Source: Microbulbifer sp. GL-2
GTDB lineage: Bacteria; Pseudomonadota; Gammaproteobacteria; Pseudomonadales; Cellvibrionaceae
DNA: 64,000 bases
Reading direction: 5' to 3'
Assembly: GCF_007183175.1 (NCBI RefSeq)
Contig: NZ_AP019807.1
Span: forward strand, 3,406,001 to 3,470,000
Position numbers and translations under genes: made by a program. The notes beneath the pieces were generated by a model that was not told the DNA's origin, made no database searches, and worked only from the letters and a program-made list of their open reading frames with translations. Position 1 is the stretch's first letter; each line of letters starts with the position of its first letter. Below, piece after piece: positions 7,084 to 14,376 of this stretch.

Positions 7084-8278
7084 TGACTATGGTTCTTCGT
7101 CAAGCTTTTAAGCCATATTTTCATCCCAGTATGTGTTGTTTTTTACCATCGTATTCAGAATGGTAAGTTGCTTTCTCATATATGCAATGAGGGCCACTTT
7201 CTTAGGCTTGCCAGCGTCGACTAAGCGTTTATACATTGGCTTTAATTTAGGATGGCACTGGATGGCCGACATGATGGAAACAAACAGAACTGTGCGTACG
7301 CGATGCCTTCCGCCTCGAATATATCTCTTGCCCTGGAAGCTGCCGCTATCTCGGTTCATTGGGGCGATACCAACGAGTGCAGCAATCTCTTTTCGGTTCA
7401 GTTTTCCCAATTCCGGTAGTTCGCTCATCAGGGTGTAGGCCAACACATTCCCGACCCCTTTAGCACTTAACAATAGGTCACGTTTTTGTCGCCACTCGGC
7501 AATACTGCTAACGAGTTTATCCAGCTGCTTGTCGATTACTTCTAACTCTTTTTTAATGGCTTTCAATATGGCTTGAATAGGTTTGTGTACAGATTTAGGC
7601 ATTCGCTTAAGGCGGTTCTTTTGCATGGTGCCCATCTCCAAGCACTGGCTTCTTACAACCAGTAAATCACTGATATTCCTTAATTTTTCAGATTTTATCG
7701 ATGATAGCCTCGGCTTCATTGCCTCCCCAAAGTGAGCAATGTCGACAGCATCCAGCTTGCCAGTTTTGGCGAGTCGCCCCGCTGACTTTGCAAAGTTTCT
7801 TACCTGCGAAGGATTGCAAACAACAATCGGCAGTCCCGCTTTGTGAGCAGCACAGACAAACTCCAGTTCAAGTCTTCCGGTGGACTCGATAAGCACTCTT
7901 TTGGGTTTAAGGGGTTGCAGTCGTTTAATGGCGTCCTTAATACCATCTTTATCATTGGTAACACTAAAGAATTGGCCAGTTGGTCTCACAGAAATATCGA
8001 GCTGTTTGCTGCTAGTATCGATACCGACATTGATCTCTTGAGGTTCCATAAGATAAGCTATCTCCGCCTTGCTATTCGGGCTCGAGGCCCACATGACTAT
8101 TCGAGTTATGCCTAGTGAGTGCTTATCACGTTCATACTTGTTATCGGTCTTTTATGAACCGGCCAGGCAGCGAACGGTGATAAACAAGGCCTTCGGTGGC
8201 CGCCGAAGGTGGGTCTCAATTTACCCGTTAGCGAAAAGGGTTTTCAACATCAGAATCGGGCAAGAACAACCATACAAG
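7084..8278 (-). mobile_element. IS110/IS1111-type element, copy 1 (1195 bp)
   Basis: The element is bounded by the inverted repeats TATGGTTCTTC (7088-7098) and GAACAACCATA (8264-8274), with ACAAG at both junctions (7079-7083 and 8274-8278), so the ends are certain to within about 5 nt. Copies at 11680-12887 and 14377-15571 let the ends be defined by comparison. It sits right behind the TAACAA box of an attC site. IS1111-type elements that target attC sites are known. It carries one transposase gene on the minus strand. Confidence 0.9.
7108..8094 (-). CDS. IS110-family transposase, copy 1
   Basis: A 328-residue transposase of the IS110 family with an N-terminal RuvC-like DEDD domain (GIDTSSKQLD, VLIESTG) and a C-terminal Transposase_20 domain containing the serine region (ALVGIAPMNRDSGSFQGKR). 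A conspicuous point is TGKLDAVD where copy 2 has TDKLDAVD: the third acidic residue of the DEDD set is glycine here, so activity is doubtful. The likely start is the second methionine (MEPQEINVG), about 17 residues in. Length is normal for the family. Confidence 0.93.
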   Translation of the reverse strand: MWASSPNSKAEIAYLMEPQEINVGIDTSSKQLDISVRPTGQFFSVTNDKDGIKDAIKRLQPLKPKRVLIESTGRLELEFVCAAHKAGLPIVVCNPSQVRNFAKSAGRLAKTGKLDAVDIAHFGEAMKPRLSSIKSEKLRNISDLLVVRSQCLEMGTMQKNRLKRMPKSVHKPIQAILKAIKKELEVIDKQLDKLVSSIAEWRQKRDLLLSAKGVGNVLAYTLMSELPELGKLNRKEIAALVGIAPMNRDSGSFQGKRYIRGGRHRVRTVLFVSIMSAIQCHPKLKPMYKRLVDAGKPKKVALIAYMRKQLTILNTMVKNNTYWDENMA

Positions 8279-8364
8279 TTGCTGCAACGGACTTGTAAAA
8301 CTGTCACTTGTTTTACAAAACTTCGCAAAACAAGCGTCATTTTTACAAGCCGCTGAGCAAGGCG
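8279..8364 (+). other. attC site 14, 3' piece
   Basis: The remainder of the attC interrupted at 7083 keeps its hairpin: ACTTGTAAAA pairs with TTTTACAAG and ACTTGTTTT with AAACAAG, and it runs to GAGCAAGGCG. The final core box is missing because an IS4-type element starts at 8365. Confidence 0.75.
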
Positions 8365-9839
8365 CTAAGTTTTATACACAAGTTTTTTCAGTTTTATTAT
8401 AAAAATCAATGAGTTACAGTTTGTACGGTATAGGAGCTACAGATTTGGCTGGATAATTATGCAGGACTGGGTCAGGGACGAAGTGAAAAATCAGGTTATG
8501 GGTGATACACGATTGAATAAGCGCTTGTCCAATATTCTCAGTAATTTAAGTTCCGACCCAAAGAGTAGTATACCCTGTGCAAACAAGTCTTGGGCAGAAA
8601 CCTTTGCAGCCTATCGATTTATCGAAAATGATAAAGTCAGCTTTGACTCCATTATGAGTGGCCATAAATCAGCCACTCTTGAAAGAATCAAGGTTCAGCC
8701 AGTTGTTCTTATCCCTCAGGATACCACTTTCTTAAATTTTGCTACCGATTTAGAAAGCAAAGAAATGGGAACACTCCGACGCAAAGAGACTAATCAGCAG
8801 CTCCTACATACGTCTATCGCTATAACACCATCCAGAGATAATCTGGGAATTATTGAGGGTAGCATGTGGCAGCGAGATAAAGAATCTAGTGCTAATTCTC
8901 GCTATACCAAGTCGATACAAGATAAAGAGAGTCGACGCTGGCTAGACCATTATGAATCAGCTTGTGAGATACAAGAGCGCTGCCCTGAAACCACGATTGT
9001 GAGTATCGCGGATAGAGAGGGGGATATTCATGAGTGGTTTCAATTAGCTGAAGATCAAAATGAACAGCGGCGTGCAAGCTATATTGTTCGAGCCAAGGCT
9101 AATCGTAGTTTAGAGATCGAAGGAGAAGATACGACTTTACTTTGGGACTATTTGACCAAACAGAAGTCCATCGGAAAATACTCAGTAGGTATCCCCAAAA
9201 GGAATGGGGAGCCAGAAAGGGAAGCTAAGGTCAGTGTATCCATTGCAGAAGTAAGATTACAGGGAAAAGGAAAATCAAAACGACCTCTTTCTATCTACGC
9301 AGTTTTTGCTAAGGAATTAAGCCCACCAGAAGGCAAAAAAGGTATTGAATGGATGCTGCTGACCGATCTTGCAGTTGAGGACTTTAAGCAAGCGAGGATC
9401 ATCATTGAGTGGTATCGAAGTCGATGGGAAATTGAAACCTATTTTAGAGTGGTGAAAGGCGGATGCCAGATAGAAAGTAGTCGCTTTAGAACCGAGCAGC
9501 GAATGCTGAACTGTATTGCAATCTATATGATTATTGGGTGGCGTCTACACTCCATGACAACACGAGCACGAACGCTTCCTGATACATCGTGTACGAAAGT
9601 CTACTCTGAAAAAGAGTGGCGTATGATATGGATAATGCAAGCTAAAACTCCCCCACCAAATGAAGCTCCAAGTATGAGAGATATAACGCGTATGTTGGCA
9701 GGACTTGGAGGCTTTCTGGGGCGGAGCGGCGATGGTGAGCCTGGAGTTAAAACCGTTTGGCAGGGGTACACTAAACTTCTCCATTATATGGAGGCAGCGG
9801 AGGCTTTAAATGGACTTAAATGATGTGTATAACACACAG
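8365..9839 (+). mobile_element. IS4-family (IS50-like) element
   Basis: About 1475 bp. The outer ends are CTAAGTTTTATACACAAG (from 8365) and, on the opposite strand, CTGTGTGTTATACACATC (to 9839), which agree at 13 of 18 positions and resemble the TTATACACA ends of IS50. It carries one transposase. The flanks AGCAAGGCG and TGCGGGCGT are not a clean 9-bp duplication, so the element does not look like a simple insertion at this site. Confidence 0.8.
8459..9823 (+). CDS. IS4-family transposase
   Basis: A 454-residue DDE transposase like that of IS50/Tn5. Start ATG 8459; the N-terminal Tnp_DNA_bind-type part (residues 1-60) has GDTRLNKRLSNILSNL and SIPCANKSWAETFAAYRF. Catalytic acids are likely in VVLIPQDTTFLNFA and SIADREGDIHEW, and the glutamate sits in YRSRWEIETYFRVVK, a perfect Y-(2)-R-(3)-E-(6)-K signature. 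The full length and intact motifs suggest it may be active. Confidence 0.94.
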   Translation: MQDWVRDEVKNQVMGDTRLNKRLSNILSNLSSDPKSSIPCANKSWAETFAAYRFIENDKVSFDSIMSGHKSATLERIKVQPVVLIPQDTTFLNFATDLESKEMGTLRRKETNQQLLHTSIAITPSRDNLGIIEGSMWQRDKESSANSRYTKSIQDKESRRWLDHYESACEIQERCPETTIVSIADREGDIHEWFQLAEDQNEQRRASYIVRAKANRSLEIEGEDTTLLWDYLTKQKSIGKYSVGIPKRNGEPEREAKVSVSIAEVRLQGKGKSKRPLSIYAVFAKELSPPEGKKGIEWMLLTDLAVEDFKQARIIIEWYRSRWEIETYFRVVKGGCQIESSRFRTEQRMLNCIAIYMIIGWRLHSMTTRARTLPDTSCTKVYSEKEWRMIWIMQAKTPPPNEAPSMRDITRMLAGLGGFLGRSGDGEPGVKTVWQGYTKLLHYMEAAEALNGLK

Positions 9840-9853
9840 TGCGGGCGTTAGGT
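9840..9853 (+). other. Residual attC 3' end right of the IS4 element
   Basis: TGCGGGCGTTAGGT holds a GTTAGGT core (9847-9853). It matches the tail of the attC 3, 8 and 12 types rather than the GAGCAAGGCG type on the left side of the IS. Confidence 0.6.
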
Positions 9854-9877
9854 GGATCAATAGGTAGTCAACATAGT

Positions 9878-10738
9878 ATGTTCATAAGGCTCATAGTTTT
9901 AACTCTACTAATATCTACAGAGGCATTTTGCCAAGAAATATACAAGTACAAGGATGAATCAGGAAAGTGGGTGTTCACCGATAAGCGCCCATCAGACATA
10001 AATGATAATGAATTTGAAAGCGTAGAGTATAAGAGAGAAGTAATTGAGTCCGCGCCGAGGGTCTTCAGTCGTAACGCAGGTCGCATGAATATTTTGGTCG
10101 CAGATAACCCCTATCATGCTCCGGTAGAGTTTCTTATAAAATCGTCTCAATTGGCAGACGGTTCAAACAAATATGTCGTCCCAGCCGCGAGTCAAAAAGA
10201 TTTGTATACAAGCCCTCAACAGATTGGTCCTTTCCGTTATCGCTGGCGGCTGGGTGACCCCTCTGCGTCGGAGCACGGCCATCTCTACAAATTTCCGGTA
10301 TCCTCAAAGTTTTTTCATAGGATTACCCAGGGATTCAATGGAAGTTTCTCACACTCTAAGCGACCAAACATATATGCAGTAGACATAGCGCTTCCTGTCG
10401 GAACGGATATCAGTGCCGCTAGGGATGGCGTGGTTATCTGGGTGAAAGATGATTATCACATGGGTGGTAAGAACAAGTACTTTCTTGATAAGGCAAACTA
10501 TGTAAAAGTGCTCCACGAAGATGGCACTTACGCAACTTATGCTCATATATTGATAGGAACTGCCACGGTTAAACCAGGTGACATGGTTAAGGCAGGCGAT
10601 GTGCTTGCAAGGTCTGGATCCTCGGGTTACTCAACTGGGCCTCACCTTCACTTTGCCATACGTAAAAATGTAGGCCTAAAAACAGTTTCCATTCCTTTCA
10701 AATTTATTTCGGATAGTGGTATTACCTATACTCCTTAG
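9878..10738 (+). CDS. Exported M23 peptidase with DUF4124 N-terminus (cassette gene 15)
   Basis: A 286-residue exported protein that probably cuts peptidoglycan cross-links in the periplasm. It has a signal peptide (FIRLIVLTLLISTEAFC), a DUF4124-like segment (EIYKYKDESGKWVFTDKRP, residues 20-38), and a C-terminal LytM/M23 domain. The zinc-site motifs are SHSKRPNIYAVDIALP (His and Asp), YATYAHI and GPHLHFAIR (HxH); residues AARDGVVIWV and GDMVKAGDVLARSGSSG are typical of the fold. Start ATG 9878 gives a clean signal peptide. At nearly 0.9 kb it is the largest cassette gene here, and its short neighbouring attC (60 bp) is intact. Confidence 0.88.
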   Translation: MFIRLIVLTLLISTEAFCQEIYKYKDESGKWVFTDKRPSDINDNEFESVEYKREVIESAPRVFSRNAGRMNILVADNPYHAPVEFLIKSSQLADGSNKYVVPAASQKDLYTSPQQIGPFRYRWRLGDPSASEHGHLYKFPVSSKFFHRITQGFNGSFSHSKRPNIYAVDIALPVGTDISAARDGVVIWVKDDYHMGGKNKYFLDKANYVKVLHEDGTYATYAHILIGTATVKPGDMVKAGDVLARSGSSGYSTGPHLHFAIRKNVGLKTVSIPFKFISDSGITYTP

Positions 10739-10771
10739 AAGGGTATGGTGATTGACGAGTTGGGGGAAAAC

Positions 10772-10831
10772 ACCTAACAATTCAACGCACACGGATGCAG
10801 AAAAGCTGCGCCGGTGTTTGAGGCGTTAGGC
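10772..10831 (+). other. attC site 15 (60 bp)
   Basis: ACCTAAC to GTTAGGC. The arms CGCACACGG and CCGGTGT(TTG) pair around GCAGAAAAGCTGC. Confidence 0.85.
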
Positions 10832-10845
10832 AACTGGCCAAAGTC

Positions 10846-11046
10846 ATGGAACGATATAAATACAATATATTCGGTAGGAAAGTCCTGATTGAAAGAAGTA
10901 ACAACAGGTGGGAGACTTTTTACCAAGGCGCTGAAGGTAAGCGCCGAAATGCTGGAATATTCGCGCCACCGGCTGGGCTGGACAGCCTACGCTCCGCTTC
11001 GACTGCCCTTGCTAGCAACGTTAGGCGGCTAGGAAAGTTAATATAG
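10846..11046 (+). pseudogene. Truncated small cassette gene 16 running into attC
   Basis: The first 42 residues (YNIFGRKVLIERSNNRWETF, then GAEGKRRNAG) look like the start of a small protein of the DUF7661 type. After about residue 42 the frame runs into attC sequence, with no trace of the expected C-terminus. The attC also lacks its 5' part, so a deletion has probably fused the gene to the attC. The family call is from memory and tentative. Confidence 0.45.
10965..11026 (+). other. attC site 16, 5'-truncated
   Basis: From ACCGGCTGGGCTGGACAGCC to GTTAGGC (11020-11026) it matches the 3' two-thirds of attC 10. The opening RYYYAAC box and left arm are replaced by gene sequence. Confidence 0.6.
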
Positions 11047-11661
11047 ATGATTTATTTTATTTTAATTACCATAGTACTTGTAATATTACTCGTGTCATTC
11101 ATGGGGTTTTATGCATTCAAAAATCTTCCTAAAAAGTATTTCTTTTTCATAACTTTTATACTTATCGTCTCGCCTGTTATTATATTCAAGCTCTATGAAA
11201 GAAACTTTATTATTGGCTCTATCCCTTCTGGTTTAAAGGTTCATGAAGTTCTCTATAATAAAGAAGGGTCATGGGGATTCGGCCCTGGTGGTAATGAAGC
11301 AGGAATTAGGGTGTTTAGGCTAACTCCATCAGTTACTTCAGAAATTACAGCTTACGGAATTAATTTTTTCCAGAATCTGGAAGTCGATAGATCTCAAAGA
11401 CGAATTACACGCTCGTTTAGAGAGTGGTCTGGAACACCTGTTCAGCCTTCTAAATATTGGAAGAACAGCAAAGATGCTGAGAAGTTAGATATCTGCGATT
11501 ATGTTTGTGCGTATGGTTTTTGTATTGATATCGATCCTGAAATGGTTGAGCTAGCAAATCAGATGGTGAATGAGTCAGGTAATTTCTATTCATTTGGACG
11601 AATAGGCTTAATAATCGTAAGTCCAAGTAAAAAAACAGTAATGTATCTATACAATGGTTAA
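11047..11661 (+). CDS. Membrane-anchored protein (cassette gene 17)
   Basis: A 204-residue protein with two membrane segments near the N-terminus (about residues 2-24 and 31-50) and a soluble domain of about 150 residues, probably outside the cytoplasm. The soluble part has VLYNKEGSWGFGPGGNEAGI and a cysteine-rich patch DICDYVCAYGFCIDID. Ribosome site AGGAAAG precedes ATG 11047. The family is not recognised. Confidence 0.7.
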   Translation: MIYFILITIVLVILLVSFMGFYAFKNLPKKYFFFITFILIVSPVIIFKLYERNFIIGSIPSGLKVHEVLYNKEGSWGFGPGGNEAGIRVFRLTPSVTSEITAYGINFFQNLEVDRSQRRITRSFREWSGTPVQPSKYWKNSKDAEKLDICDYVCAYGFCIDIDPEMVELANQMVNESGNFYSFGRIGLIIVSPSKKTVMYLYNG

Positions 11662-11669
11662 CGAAATGC

Positions 11670-11679
11670 GTCTAACAAG
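11670..11679 (+). other. attC site 17, 5' piece cut by IS110-type element
   Basis: GTCTAACAAG is the opening box of the attC of cassette 17. The IS element begins directly after it, and the attC continues at 12888. Confidence 0.75.
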
Positions 11680-12887
11680 TGATTATGGTTGCTCGTCAAG
11701 CTTTTAAGCCATATTTTCATCCCAGTATGTGTTGTTTTTTACCATCGTATTCAGAATGGTAAGTTGCTTTCTCATACATGCAATGAGGGCCACTTTCTTA
11801 GGCTTGCCAGCGTCGACTAAGCGTTTATACATTGGCTTTAATTTAGGATGGCACTGGATGGCCGACATGATGGAAACAAACAGAACTGTGCGTACGCGAT
11901 GCCTTCCGCCTCGAATATATCTCTTGCCCTGGAAGCTGCCGCTATCGCGGTTCATTGGGGCGATACCAACGAGTGCAGCAATTTCTTTTCGGTTCAGTTT
12001 TCCCAATTCAGGTAGTTCGCTCATCAGGGTGTAGGCCAACACATTCCCGACTCCTTTAGCGCTTAACAATAGATCGCGTTTTTGTCGCCACTCGGCAATA
12101 CTGCTAACGAGTTTATCCAGCTGCTTGTCGATTACTTCTAACTCTTTTTTAATGGCTTTCAATATGGCTTTCAATATGGCTTTCAATATGGCTTGAATAG
12201 GTTTGTGTACAGATTTAGGCGCGGTTCTTTTGCATGGTGCCCATCTCCAAGCACTGGCTTCTTACAGCCAGTAAGTCACTGATATTTCTTAATTTTTCAG
12301 GTTTTATCGACGATAGCCTCAGCTTCATTGCCTCCCCAAAGTGAGCAATGTCGACAGCATCCAGCTTGTCAGTTTTGGCGAGTCGCCCCGCTGACTTTGC
12401 AAAGTTTCTTACCTGCGAAGGATTGCAAACAACTATCGGTAATCCCGCTTTGTGAGCAGCACAGACGAACTCCAGTTCAAGTCTTCCGGTGGACTCGATA
12501 AGTACTCTTTTGGGTCTAAGGGGTTGCAGTCGTTTAATGGCGCCCTTAATATCATCTTTATCATTGGTAACGCTAAAGAACTGGCCAGTTGGTCTCACAA
12601 AAATATCGAGCTGTTTACTGCTAGTATCGATACCGACATTGATCTCTTGAGGTTCCATAAGATAAGCTATCTCCGCCTTGCTATTCGGGCTCGAGGCCCA
12701 CATGACTATTCGAGTTATGCCTAGTGAGTGCTTATCACGTTCATACTTGTTATCGGTCTTTTATGAACCGGCCAGGCAGCGAACTGTGATAAACAAGGCC
12801 TTCGGTGGCCGCCGAAGGTGGGTCTCAATTTACCCGTTAGCGAAAAGGATTTTCAACATCAGAATCGGGCAAGAACAACCATACAAG
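11680..12887 (-). mobile_element. IS110/IS1111-type element, copy 2 (1208 bp, decayed)
   Basis: The ends are TATGGTTGCTC (11684-11694) and GAACAACCATA (12873-12883). The length is 13 bp above the other two copies, which equals a 24-bp gain and an 11-bp loss inside the transposase gene. It has the same insertion point and orientation in the attC as copies 1 and 3. Confidence 0.9.
11704..12703 (-). pseudogene. IS110-family transposase, copy 2, frameshifted
   Basis: The gene is split into an N-terminal part (12215-12703) and a C-terminal part (11704-12186). Against copies 1 and 3, 11 bases (ATTCGCTTAAG on the + strand) are missing at about 12220, which breaks the frame. Just beside this, a 12-base unit (ATGGCTTTCAAT) is present three times instead of once. 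Unlike the other copies it retains the aspartate in TDKLDAVD, so it derives from an active parent. Confidence 0.9.
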
Positions 12888-12984
12888 TCAATGAACTACG
12901 CGCGCACAAGACGCACGCCGGACCGCCAACGCTATGCGCTTCACGCATGAACAGCTCCGGCCGCCGGTTATTGCAACGTTATGC
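12888..12984 (+). other. attC site 17, 3' piece
   Basis: The remainder of the attC runs from TCAATGAACTACGCG to GTTATGC (12978-12984). It contains the paired GCGCGCACAAGACGC..-type arms and CTATGCGCTTCACGCATGA. Confidence 0.75.
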
Positions 12985-12993
12985 ACCTTCACT

Positions 12994-13302
12994 ATGAATA
13001 AATATACCGACATAGTTGTGATTAGGGGAAATTGGCAAGGTGGCCATCACGGCACCCATCCAAAAGTATTGTCCATAACCCCTGAATCTGATAAGCCATT
13101 TGGAGTTTCTGAAGGTTGGGGGCACGGATTAGGCGGAAACAATTTTTCGCTAAAGGAGTTAGTAGAGCAAGAATTTATCGAAAAATTCAATACCAAGGAG
13201 TCAGAGGCTGTGTATTTGAAAATAAAAAATGCCTTTAAAAAAGGTGTTAACCAAAACATTCTGGCAAAACAACTGCTAGGCGAATTAGGTAAAAATGCAT
13301 AA
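12994..13302 (+). CDS. Small soluble protein (cassette gene 18)
   Basis: A 102-residue protein. Start ATG 12994 follows the attC core by 9 nt. The N-terminal half is glycine/histidine-rich (GNWQGGHHGTHPKV, SEGWGHGLGGNNFS) and the C-terminal half is helical and basic. There is no signal peptide. The family is not recognised; the His-rich start could bind metal, but this is speculation. Confidence 0.62.
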   Translation: MNKYTDIVVIRGNWQGGHHGTHPKVLSITPESDKPFGVSEGWGHGLGGNNFSLKELVEQEFIEKFNTKESEAVYLKIKNAFKKGVNQNILAKQLLGELGKNA

Positions 13303-13345
13303 CTAGGCGCTGCACCCGACTCCGCGGGTGAGCTTGGCGTTATGC
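13297..13345 (+). other. attC site 18 (49 bp)
   Basis: GCATAAC to GTTATGC. It is the shortest attC here, with stem CACCCGA CTCC GCGGGTG. Confidence 0.78.
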
Positions 13346-13366
13346 TCAAAAAGGAGGATCGAGTTA

Positions 13367-13993
13367 ATGAATAATGAGTATGTGCAATATGGCTGTGGGT
13401 GGTCTGCCGCAGCAAACTGGAAAAACTTTGACGCATCACCTACGTTGCGTTTTGAGCGGATACCAATTATAGGAAAGCTCTATACAAAAAATGATGCAAG
13501 ATTTCCACAGAATGTTGAATATGGTGATATAGTCAAGGGATTGCCAATCCCTGATAATTCATGCAAAGGCGTGTATTGCTCACATATTCTTGAACATCTT
13601 TCTTTAGATGACTTCAAGCAAGCAATAATCAATACACACAAGGTTCTGAAAAGTGGAGGTTGTTTTCGGCTTGTTCTTCCAGATTTGGAGTATTCAATAA
13701 ATAAATACATCAACGATTCTTCTGCTGATTCTGCATCTGTATTTTTGAAGGAAACATCACTAGGAAAAGAAAAAAGAAGCCGAGGATTAAAGGGGTTTTT
13801 GCTGGAATGGTATGGTAATAGTCAACACCTCTGGATGTGGGATTACAAATCAATTGCACAAGAATTAGAGAATGCAGGATTCATAGATATTAGAAAAGCA
13901 GAATATGGTGACGCTACTGACACATCGTTTACAGAAGTGGAAGATAAGGGGCGTTGGGAAAATTGCCTCGGTGTTGAATGCAAAAAAGCATAA
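13367..13993 (+). CDS. SAM-dependent methyltransferase-like protein (cassette gene 19)
   Basis: A 208-residue class I methyltransferase-like protein. Recognisable parts are VQYGCGWSAAANWKNFDASP at the N-terminus (a degenerate SAM-binding loop), GLPIPDNSCKGVYCSHILEHL (motif II/III region) and KSGGCFRLVLPDLEYSINKY. This pattern matches small methyltransferases linked to sugar or lipid modification, but the substrate is unknown. A strong ribosome site AAGGAGG lies 9 nt upstream of ATG 13367. Confidence 0.8.
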   Translation: MNNEYVQYGCGWSAAANWKNFDASPTLRFERIPIIGKLYTKNDARFPQNVEYGDIVKGLPIPDNSCKGVYCSHILEHLSLDDFKQAIINTHKVLKSGGCFRLVLPDLEYSINKYINDSSADSASVFLKETSLGKEKRSRGLKGFLLEWYGNSQHLWMWDYKSIAQELENAGFIDIRKAEYGDATDTSFTEVEDKGRWENCLGVECKKA

Positions 13994-14074
13994 CAATCAC
14001 ATGCACTCGGACAGCAAAAAGCGCTGCTCGTTCCTCGCTATGCTTTTTGTTGCCGGTGATGTGAAGCGTTATGT
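13988..14074 (+). other. attC site 19
   Basis: GCATAAC to GTTATGT, 87 bp, with the paired arms ATGCACTCGGACAGCAAAAAGC and GCTTTTTGTTGCCGGTGAT. Confidence 0.85.
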
Positions 14075-14087
14075 GTAAAAGGATTTT

Positions 14088-14372
14088 ATGGCACTTTTCA
14101 TATTGGGCACACTTTTGGTGATAGTATTTTTCCCATTAGTATTGCCTTGGGGTAAAAAACTACTGATTTATTGTGCTGCTGTATGGTTTTTCTTGTGGCT
14201 TATTTTTTTCTTGCAAGCAGAGCGTGAAAGTAATCCGACTTATGATGCAGGTATGGTAGGTGATAGTGCTGTTTTAGGTGTTTCAATTTTGGCCTTTGCT
14301 ATCGTAGTATTCGCACGTAGCTTAATTCATTTTGTCATGTATAAAGTTAAGGCTAATCGTAATCACACATAA
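14088..14372 (+). CDS. Three-helix membrane protein (cassette gene 20)
   Basis: A 94-residue protein with membrane segments at about residues 2-20, 25-43 and 60-82. Start ATG 14088 after AAAAGGA. The family is not recognised. Its attC is split by the third IS110-type element. Confidence 0.68.
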   Translation: MALFILGTLLVIVFFPLVLPWGKKLLIYCAAVWFFLWLIFFLQAERESNPTYDAGMVGDSAVLGVSILAFAIVVFARSLIHFVMYKVKANRNHT

Positions 14373-14376
14373 CAAT
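14367..14376 (+). other. attC site 20, 5' piece cut by IS110-type element
   Basis: ACATAACAAT is the opening box of this attC; the site resumes at 15572 after the insertion sequence. Confidence 0.75.
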
